Part shown: in pieces, positions 7,864 through 14,040 of the stretch
Layout: each line of letters opens with the position of its first letter
How positions within the stretch are numbered: the first letter of the stretch is position 1
Source: Myxococcales bacterium 68-20
Lineage (GTDB): Bacteria; Myxococcota_A; Polyangia; Polyangiales; Polyangiaceae
Length of the DNA: 64,000 nt
Assembly: GCA_001899635.1 (NCBI GenBank)
Contig: MKVQ01000016.1
Span: 88,559-152,558, forward strand
Direction of reading: 5' to 3'
The notes under the pieces: generated by a model
What the model saw: the letters and a program-made list of their open reading frames with translations, nothing else
The model's database searches: none
What the model was told of the DNA's origin: nothing
Position numbers and translations under genes: made by a program

Positions 7864-9110
7864 CGCGGCGGTCCTCCAGCATCCCGAAGCTCGTCGCACG
7901 GCTCGACCATGCATTGACCGTTGACGCATGCCTGACCGGCGATGCCGTCACAGACGACCCCGCACCCACCGCAGTTCTTCGGATCGGATGAAAGGTTGGT
8001 CTCGCAACCGTCATCGCGGCTGCCGTTGCAGTCGCCCCAGCCGGAGTTGCACGACCAGTCGCAACTTCCGTGGACGCAAGCCGCGATGGCGTGCGGCGCG
8101 TCGCGGGGACAAGGGGCCCCGCACGCGCCGCAGTGGTCCGGGTCCGAAGTGAGATCGCGGCAGTTGCCCATTCTCTCGACCTCGACGCCGCCTTGGGTCA
8201 CGGTAGCCCCGCAGAACGTCGTTCCCTTGGGGCACATGCACGCCGGGATGGCCCCGGCGATGCCCAGTGCCATCAGATCGCACGTCATGCCGTCCAGGCA
8301 TCGATTTCCGCACGTTCCGCAGTTGTCGTCGTTGTTACTGAGGTTGGTCTCGCAGCCGTTGTTTGGATTGAGGTCACAATCGCCCCAGCCGGACTTGCAT
8401 TTCAGCTTTCCGCACGCGCTCTCGAAGCAGCCGAAGTACGTGTTCGGCTGCGCCTCGCGGGTCCCGTCACCTTCGGGCGGACAGGCGTTGCCGCACGCAC
8501 CGCAGTTCTTGTCATCGTGGGACGGCTCGAGGCATTCTCCGAGGTCGGGATTGCCGAAGAGCCCTCCGCAGTAGAGCTCGCCCGGCTTGCAGCCACACTG
8601 AAAATCAGAAGTAAGAAGCCCACGGTCGATACACGGCTTGTCTGCGGGGCATTTATTCCCGCAGTATCCGCAATTGTCATTACTAAGAGGCTTCGCCTCA
8701 CAGCCGTTGTCCGGAACGCCGTCGCAGTCGAGCTCAGTCGCGCTGTTGCAGCTCAAGACGCAGCGGCCGTCGGCGCACATGGAGTTTTTCGACGGGCACT
8801 TGTTCCCGCATTCGCCGCAGTTGTTCAGATCCGTGAGGAGATCGACATCGCAGAGGAACTGCGAGGTCGGACACGTAGTGTGGCCCGGGGGACACCGGTT
8901 CGACGGGCAATAGGACCTGAGGTCGTTTTCTTCCCCGGTGACCGCGGCGTCAGCCTCCGGAACGACGAAGACGTTTCCGCCGTCGGACGGAATCTCTTCG
9001 CCGACACGAACCGACTGCGAACAACCCGAAGGAGCGGCAGCGGATATACAAAGAAGCAGAACCGCGCCTACCGCAGCGGCCTTGCCATTCAATCGATCAA
9101 TCCTCGTCAC
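7860..9110 (-). CDS. Cys-rich NCGxCG-repeat lipoprotein, cassette A
   Basis: 416 aa. The signal peptide ends in SAAAPSGCSQ (lipobox-like). The rest is built of repeats of about 45-55 residues with paired cysteines: NCGECGNKCP, NCGYCGNKCP, NCGACGNACP, NCGTCGNRC, HCGACGAPCP and NCGGCGVVC, alternating with WGDCN..GCETN. All Cys look disulfide-ready in an exported protein. Proteins of this type are common in myxobacteria and, as I recall, often carry misleading database names; I see no enzyme signature. Overlaps both neighbours by 4 nt. Confidence 0.82.
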   Translation of the reverse strand: MTRIDRLNGKAAAVGAVLLLCISAAAPSGCSQSVRVGEEIPSDGGNVFVVPEADAAVTGEENDLRSYCPSNRCPPGHTTCPTSQFLCDVDLLTDLNNCGECGNKCPSKNSMCADGRCVLSCNSATELDCDGVPDNGCEAKPLSNDNCGYCGNKCPADKPCIDRGLLTSDFQCGCKPGELYCGGLFGNPDLGECLEPSHDDKNCGACGNACPPEGDGTREAQPNTYFGCFESACGKLKCKSGWGDCDLNPNNGCETNLSNNDDNCGTCGNRCLDGMTCDLMALGIAGAIPACMCPKGTTFCGATVTQGGVEVERMGNCRDLTSDPDHCGACGAPCPRDAPHAIAACVHGSCDWSCNSGWGDCNGSRDDGCETNLSSDPKNCGGCGVVCDGIAGQACVNGQCMVEPCDELRDAGGPPR

Positions 9111-9898
9111 GGTGAACCTCCGACGAGTGCGTCGAGACGGGTGAGATGAGCCGAGCTCGGATACCGAGCGCGAAAGGCGTCGGCTCGCGCGCGTGATTCG
9201 CCCCTTCGTCCGAGCCGGACGAGCGCGTCGATCGCGACGATTTCGCGCTCCTGGTAGAGCGCTCCATGCGGAAATCGCAATGGATGGCCGTTGGCGAGCT
9301 CCAGCGCCTGCGCCGGATCCGACTTGAGCGCGGCGCGCGCGCGACGCAGATAGCTCACTTCGGTCTCGCTCTTTTCGGCGACGGCGGGCTCGCCCGGAAG
9401 CTGACTCGGGGGAGCGGGCTCCACGGGCAACGTCGGCTCCACAGGCAATGCGGGCTCCGCCGGCAATGCGGGCTCCTTCGATGGCCCCGTGAGCTCGCGC
9501 GGAGCGACGACGCGAACGGGCGGACGTGTCGTCGGCAGGAGCGTGGGCTCGTGCGTCGAAAGACGAGCGGGGCGAGTCGGCTCGTTCGCCAACGTCACGC
9601 GTTCGGATGCGACGACCGAACGACGCTCCTCCTTCACGCTCGCGACGCGATCGTCCTTCGACGAGATTTCGAAGACGCTGATGCCGAGCACCGCAAGCGA
9701 CGCACCGATCAACGGAAGGATTCGATGGATCCCGCGCGTCGCCTTCGCAGCCGCGTAGCCCTTCGATGCCGGCGAAGCGTTTTCGAGCCAGTTGTCGAAC
9801 CGATCTTCGAGCCGACGAAGCTGCGCATCGTCGGGATCGCTCCGCCCCGAACGCAGGAGCCGCTCGAGCGCCTGTTCCTCTTCTTGGCTGGTGCTCAT
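9107..9898 (-). CDS. Single-pass TPR-like membrane protein, candidate anti-sigma factor, cassette A
   Basis: 263 aa. A charged N-terminal domain of about 58 residues (predicted cytoplasmic) is followed by one membrane segment at about 59-78 (ILPLIGASLAVLGISVFEI), a Pro/Glu-rich linker and a C-terminal helical module (ARAALKSDPAQALELAN to RLGRRGESRARADAF) that looks like a TPR pair. Position just after an ECF sigma gene with a 4-nt overlap suggests an anti-sigma role. No HxxxCxxC zinc anti-sigma motif is present, so the assignment rests on topology, context and the conserved architecture in cassettes B and C. Confidence 0.68.
   Translation of the reverse strand: MSTSQEEEQALERLLRSGRSDPDDAQLRRLEDRFDNWLENASPASKGYAAAKATRGIHRILPLIGASLAVLGISVFEISSKDDRVASVKEERRSVVASERVTLANEPTRPARLSTHEPTLLPTTRPPVRVVAPRELTGPSKEPALPAEPALPVEPTLPVEPAPPSQLPGEPAVAEKSETEVSYLRRARAALKSDPAQALELANGHPLRFPHGALYQEREIVAIDALVRLGRRGESRARADAFRARYPSSAHLTRLDALVGGSP
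9417..9470 (-). repeat. Three 18-bp tandem units inside the anti-sigma-like gene
   Basis: Units beginning GGCTCC and ending GGCAACGTC/GGCAATGCG encode the linker series PALP(A/V)EP. The copies are nearly identical, so the periplasmic linker could change length by slippage without a frameshift. Confidence 0.75.
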
Positions 9899-10485
9899 TT
9901 CGATTCCTTCGACATTCTGGAGAGCATCGCGAGCGCTTGTTTCTTCGCGGCGGCGAGGCGCGAGTACCCAGTCGCCACGGGACAGCCGACGATCTCTGCG
10001 ATCTCGGTCATCTCGAGGTGCTCGAGCTCGTGGAGGACGAAGACCGCGCGCTTGTCCTCGTCCAGACGAGCGATGACCTGCGCGAGCTGCCGACGCGCAT
10101 GGAGACGGTCGGCCTCCCCGCTGTCCGCCGACGCCGCGAGCTCGGGGACTTCATCGACGAGGACCTCGCGGTGGATGCGAAAACGCCGCCGGTAGCCGGC
10201 GGCTACGCGGACGGAGATCCCGTAGATCCACGCTCGAATCGAGCTCGACCGTTCGAGCTGCGCGAGCTTTTGAAAGATGATGATGAAGACCTCTTGGCTG
10301 ACATCCTCGAGGTCCCGCTCCGCCACGCCCTGATACCGAAGCGTCCGCCACACGAAGGCGCCGTACTGTCGAACGATCTGGCGAGCGGCGGCGTGAGCTT
10401 GCATGGCGACAGCGTCGACCGCGTCCGCGTCGACCGCCGATGCGTCCCCGAGATCGGGAACAGTCGCTCCTGTAGCCCAGGTCAT
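9895..10485 (-). CDS. ECF-family RNA polymerase sigma factor, cassette A
   Basis: 196 aa. Region 2 is visible around residues 38-95 (YGAFVWRTLRYQGV, DLEDVSQEVFIIIFQKL, IRAWIYGISVRVA) and region 4 around 135-185 (LDEDKRAVFVLHELEHLEM, EIAEIVGCPVATGYSRLAAA). The length suits a minimal ECF factor. It follows the first cassette gene by 34 nt and overlaps the candidate anti-sigma gene by 4 nt. It probably directs transcription of its own cassette, but no promoter motif could be assigned. Confidence 0.92.
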   Translation of the reverse strand: MTWATGATVPDLGDASAVDADAVDAVAMQAHAAARQIVRQYGAFVWRTLRYQGVAERDLEDVSQEVFIIIFQKLAQLERSSSIRAWIYGISVRVAAGYRRRFRIHREVLVDEVPELAASADSGEADRLHARRQLAQVIARLDEDKRAVFVLHELEHLEMTEIAEIVGCPVATGYSRLAAAKKQALAMLSRMSKESK

Positions 10486-10519
10486 TCCCGGGAGCAGTGC
10501 GATGACGGTGCGGTCACTC

Positions 10520-11494
10520 TCAAAAAAAATCGAGCGCGACGCCGAAAGAGCCGATCCCCGTCACCGGTGAGCCGCGGTACAGGGACCGCTCGACCCGACG
10601 GTCGTCGAGGACCGTGAAGTCGCTCCGCTGAGGAGTCGCCGCGAAGCCGATCGCGGCGAAGGCGTGGACGCGCTCCCCGAGCCTGTACGTTGCGCTCGCC
10701 TGCGCCAGGCCCCCGAACCTGACCGCCATGCCGCTCCGATCTTTGCCGAAGCCGCTTCCCCACGCGACGGCGAGCTCAGCCTGAGGTCCGATGCACGCCG
10801 TCATCACGAAGCGTCCGGCCGGGATCGTCAGCGGACATACGCCGAGGCCAAACATCGTCCGGAAGAGCCGCACGGTTCGCCCTTCGGGCACCGACTCACC
10901 TTGGCCCCAGAAGAACGCATCGGCGATCAGAGGCCAGAAGCTCCCCGGCACGAGAACGACGGACGCATGAGCTCCGCCTCCTACGCCTCCGGAGGAGCTC
11001 ATGTCGACGGCCGCGCTCGGACCGAGCTTCCCGGTCGAGTGCCAGGGCACCCGACGCCTCTCTCGTTCGTCCGCCAGCTCCTCCGGAGTCGGCGGAAGAT
11101 CGATCATGAGGGCCAGCGCGAGGACGAGTGACTCCGATGCCTCCTCGCAGCTCTCGCTGTCGATCGTGAGGTCACGGCGCCCGAGATGGCGGCCGCTCGG
11201 CGTCGCAAGCGCGATCCGTGCAAGCCACTGAGGCGCAGCATCGGCTCTCTGGATCTCCACGCGAAGGACGCGATCGGCGTGCGCTTGGTCGGCGAATGCA
11301 CGACGCGCGAGCGAGCGCTCGACGTCCTCGATCAGCTCCGACTCCGAAGGACACGCATCTGCCCCCCGGCCCCGCGTCCACTCGAGAAGCACCAGCGATC
11401 GCGGTTGCTCTTCGGCGCCTTCAGCGATCCCCGTCGTGGCGAGACACGTGAGCGGAAGAGCAAGAAGGCACGACCACCACTGCCGTGCACGCAT
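10520..11494 (-). CDS. Exported 'ADACPS' protein, first gene of cassette A
   Basis: 324 aa from ATG 11494, chosen because it starts a clean signal peptide (WWSCLLALPLTCLATTGIAEGA); the ORF's further 220 residues upstream are antisense to sixA. The mature N-terminal domain (VLLEWTRGRGADACPSESE, with a second Cys in DSESCEEASE) matches the paralogues in B, C and D. The C-terminal half is glycine/aromatic-rich with alternating strands and ends in Phe (VALDFF), as outer-membrane beta-barrels do. Unknown function; perhaps a sensor or pore that feeds the sigma/anti-sigma pair. Confidence 0.75.
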   Translation of the reverse strand: MRARQWWSCLLALPLTCLATTGIAEGAEEQPRSLVLLEWTRGRGADACPSESELIEDVERSLARRAFADQAHADRVLRVEIQRADAAPQWLARIALATPSGRHLGRRDLTIDSESCEEASESLVLALALMIDLPPTPEELADERERRRVPWHSTGKLGPSAAVDMSSSGGVGGGAHASVVLVPGSFWPLIADAFFWGQGESVPEGRTVRLFRTMFGLGVCPLTIPAGRFVMTACIGPQAELAVAWGSGFGKDRSGMAVRFGGLAQASATYRLGERVHAFAAIGFAATPQRSDFTVLDDRRVERSLYRGSPVTGIGSFGVALDFF

Positions 11495-11605
11495 GAATCG
11501 GCAGGACGATAGCAGCTCGCACTGGAGCCCGCCCGCGTTCTCCGTGGCGGTAGCTTCTCCCCATTCGGTGGATGGGTGGACGGCCGAACGTCGATTGGCG
11601 ATAGG

Positions 11606-12169
11606 ATGCGCAGCGTGAAGCTCTATGTGATGCGCCACGGGCCTGCGGAGGACAACGCACCGACGGGGCGCGACGAAGATCGTGCCCTGACGCCCGCAGG
11701 CCGAGAGCGAACCCGCGCCGTCGCGCGCGCCTTGCTGGCAGCAGACGAAGCGCCGCTCACGATCATCGCGAGCCCCCTCGTCCGTGCGCTCCAGACCGCG
11801 GAGATCGTCGCCGCTGTGACCGATCTGGAGAAGCGGGTCCGCGAGGCGAAGGAGCCCGGCGGTGCATCCGGCGCGGTCGAGATCCGGCGGGAGATGGCGC
11901 CCGGAGGTGATGCGGTCGGCCTGATCCGCGAGCTGGTGCAGAGCGGCCGCAAGCGCGCCATGATCGTCGGCCACGAACCCGACCTCTCGATGCTCGTAGC
12001 GCGCCTGGTGAACCGTGCCCCTGAGCAAGGGATGCTCAAGTCGATGGTCGTGGGCGTGAAGGTCGAGCCAACACCGGCGGATGCGGCCAACGGCCGATCG
12101 GCGAGCAGCGTGAGCGCTGCGCTTCGCTTCATCCTCGACCCGAAGTCGCTCCACTGGCAGCGCGACTGA
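11606..12169 (+). CDS. sixA: SixA-like phosphohistidine phosphatase (histidine phosphatase superfamily)
   Basis: 187 aa. The catalytic RHG motif is in KLYVMRHGPAED near the N-terminus, and the second active-site His in AMIVGHEPDLS. Conserved Arg/Thr positions lie in ALTPAGRERTRAVA and SPLVRALQTAEIV. SixA family enzymes remove phosphate from phosphohistidine. The start could also be GTG 11615. The gene is divergent from cassette A with about 110 bp between the starts, so both promoters should lie in that gap. Confidence 0.82.
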   Translation: MRSVKLYVMRHGPAEDNAPTGRDEDRALTPAGRERTRAVARALLAADEAPLTIIASPLVRALQTAEIVAAVTDLEKRVREAKEPGGASGAVEIRREMAPGGDAVGLIRELVQSGRKRAMIVGHEPDLSMLVARLVNRAPEQGMLKSMVVGVKVEPTPADAANGRSASSVSAALRFILDPKSLHWQRD

Positions 12170-12237
12170 CCACGCCGGCCACGCTCCGTGCTGCGGCGCT
12201 GCCCCTCCGGAGGCTCCCGGTCAAGCACTTCCGCGTA

Positions 12238-12307
12238 GGGTCATCCAAACATGGCCTAACGACACTTCCTTACGCCGGATTCGGGCCATTTGGGGGGATT
12301 TGACCCC
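12238..12307. repeat. Imperfect 70-bp inverted repeat in the sixA/SprT intergenic region
   Basis: The left arm (GGGTCATCCAAACATGGCC) and right arm (starting GGGCCATTTGGGG and ending TGACCC) are complementary apart from a few insertions, around a loop of about 26 nt. The 222-bp gap 12170-12391 is notably less GC-rich than the genes beside it. It also holds a TTGACA hexamer at 12348 and a short GGGAC-CT-GTCCC dyad at 12358-12369. It could be a terminator for sixA or the remains of a small palindromic element. Confidence 0.5.
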
Positions 12308-12391
12308 GCATTCATGTGGCGGTAAATACAGGATAAATTGGGGTTCCTTGACACCTCGGGACCTGTCCCTTACCCCGCATAAGACCCCCCG

Positions 12392-13321
12392 ATGAGCGCG
12401 CGAACCTGCGTCCCCGAGCTCGATCAGTGGCTGGCTCCGCGCTGGTCACGCGGCGGCACGGGGGCCGCTCGGAGCTCGGTCGGGCGGGGCCGCTCGCTGG
12501 GGCCGATGCCCGCGGCGGCGATTCGCGTCCCCGAGCGGCTCAGCGCGCAGCTCGCGCTCGTCTTCCCTTCGGCGGCGCCGCAGTTGTTCGTTCACGAGGG
12601 CGCGCGCCAGGCGCTCGAGCGGCGGCTGAAGGCAGCTTGCCCGGGTCGTCCGGTGGTCCTCTCGATCACGGACAACCGCCACTCGATCATCTCACACGCG
12701 CTGAAGAACGGCGTCCTCCACGCCCGCGTCCACCACATGTTCCTGGATGCGCCGCCCCGGGTGGTCGACGCGCTCGTGCGCTACGTCACGCGTGACGACC
12801 GCGCGGCGAGCATTCTCGTCGGTCACTACATCGAGGCGAACGGCGCTCGCCTCGCTCGACGCCGGGCACGCGCCATCCCGCTCCACGCGAAGGGCGAGCA
12901 CCACGACCTGCTCTCGCTCTTCAACGACCTGAACGCGCGCTACTTCGACAACGCCTGCCACGCGCTCATCACGTGGGGCCGGCGCACGACGCGGAAGAAC
13001 GACGCGCCGCGCCGCGCGATCAAGCTCGGGAGCTACTCGAGCCTCGAGCGCTTGATCCGCATCCATCCCGTGCTCGATCGCGCCTGGGTGCCACGTTACT
13101 TCGTCGCGTACGTCGTCTACCACGAGATGCTCCATCACATGATCCCGTCGGCCCGCGGCAACGCGCGCCAGGCGAGCTCGAACATCGCATCCGCGAAGGG
13201 GCAGATCGCACGTCGCGTCCTCCACCCGCCGGAGTTCCTCGAGCGCGAGCGTCAGTTCCGCGGCTACGACCGCGCCCTCGACTGGGAGCGGCGTCACATC
13301 AATCGGCTTCTCAGCGGCTAG
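12392..13321 (+). CDS. SprT-like zinc metallopeptidase
   Basis: 309 aa. The zinc motif HExxH is present as VVYHEMLHHMIP near residue 245, preceded by a SprT-like region (LFNDLNARYFDNACHALITWGRRTTRKN) typical of SprT/Spartan-type folds. SprT-family proteins are zinc proteases; several act on DNA-protein crosslinks, while bacterial roles are mostly undefined. No signal peptide, so predicted cytoplasmic. The N-terminal 40 residues are low-complexity, and a start at the internal Met in GPMPAAAIRVPE is possible. Confidence 0.75.
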   Translation: MSARTCVPELDQWLAPRWSRGGTGAARSSVGRGRSLGPMPAAAIRVPERLSAQLALVFPSAAPQLFVHEGARQALERRLKAACPGRPVVLSITDNRHSIISHALKNGVLHARVHHMFLDAPPRVVDALVRYVTRDDRAASILVGHYIEANGARLARRRARAIPLHAKGEHHDLLSLFNDLNARYFDNACHALITWGRRTTRKNDAPRRAIKLGSYSSLERLIRIHPVLDRAWVPRYFVAYVVYHEMLHHMIPSARGNARQASSNIASAKGQIARRVLHPPEFLERERQFRGYDRALDWERRHINRLLSG

Positions 13322-13377
13322 GCCGCACGCAGGTTCGCAGGCGGCACATCCGCGCGACGCGCTCCTAGCGGCCGGGC

Positions 13378-13519
13378 CCGAGGCTCGCCGCACGGCGAAC
13401 GCAGCGGCCCCACGAGGACGGCGTCCAGCTTGGACGACGGAGGCCACGGAAGTCGCCGAGGCTCGCCGGATGGCGAACGGCAGGGAACCGAGGCTCGCCG
13501 AATGGCGAATGCAGGGAAC
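13378..13519. repeat. Three REP-like hairpin repeats
   Basis: The unit CGAGGCTCGCCGxAyGGCGAA followed by xGCAGxG occurs at about 13378, 13456 and 13488; the last two are adjacent with a period of about 31 bp. Each contains the small dyad TCGCC-N4-GGCGA. They fill most of the 240-bp gap between the SprT gene and the next operon. Confidence 0.65.
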
Positions 13520-13560
13520 GTGGTAGCCTCCTCGCGAGTTCGGGGAGGAAGGTAGAGATC

Positions 13561-14040
13561 GTGCGCCCTGCTTCTGCATCTCGTCATGCTCCCCTCGCGG
13601 TGATCCTCGCGCTGTGCTCGTTCGCCTCGTTCGCGAGCGCCTGCGGCGGTGGAAAGCCCGACCCCGCCTCCAGCAAGAATGCCGCGCCGAAGAGCGACGC
13701 GGACGAGCACGCGACGGCCGACGCCGGGAGCGCCGAGCGCGCGTTTGCAGGCTCGCCGGCCGAGGCGACCACGTTGATCTCGGCGGAGGTCGACAAGAAG
13801 GGCTCGGAGATCGGTGCGTGCGTCCGCGAGTTCCGGGTGCGGAAGAACCTGGCCCGCGAGCGTGTCTCGATCTCGTTCGGGATCGACATGGAAGGGCGGC
13901 TCCTCGGCGTGACCTCGAAGGGAAAAGAAGACGACGAGCTCAAGCGCTGCGTGCAGCGCGCGCTCGACGGCGCACAGTTCCCGCGCAGCCATGCGGGCGT
14001 CATCACCGTCACGAAGACGTACCAGGAGCTCGTGCAGTGA
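13561..14040 (+). CDS. AgmX/PglI-type C-terminal domain lipoprotein
   Basis: 159 aa from GTG 13561, behind a strong GGAGGAAGG ribosome site. Lipoprotein signal with SFASFASACGGG. The C-terminal about 85 residues fit the AgmX/PglI C-terminal domain seen in myxobacteria: EIGACVREF, VSISFGIDMEGRL and ELKRCVQRALDGAQFP, with the two conserved Cys and the terminal FP motif. This TonB-C-like domain occurs in motility and envelope proteins. It overlaps the next gene by 4 nt (GTGA), forming a three-gene lipoprotein operon. Confidence 0.75.
   Translation: MRPASASRHAPLAVILALCSFASFASACGGGKPDPASSKNAAPKSDADEHATADAGSAERAFAGSPAEATTLISAEVDKKGSEIGACVREFRVRKNLARERVSISFGIDMEGRLLGVTSKGKEDDELKRCVQRALDGAQFPRSHAGVITVTKTYQELVQ

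Noticed and set aside
2144-11494. Typical zinc-binding anti-sigma factor or MYXO-CTERM sorting signals in the cassettes
   Set aside because: No HxxxCxxC motif was found in the anti-sigma candidates and no MYXO-CTERM-type tail in the lipoproteins.
12348-12383. Sigma-70 promoter for the SprT gene
   Set aside because: TTGACA at 12348 is good, but no -10 hexamer at a suitable distance resembles TATAAT.
13378-13519. Possible CRISPR array
   Set aside because: Only three imperfect repeats, two of them adjacent without a spacer; no cas genes.
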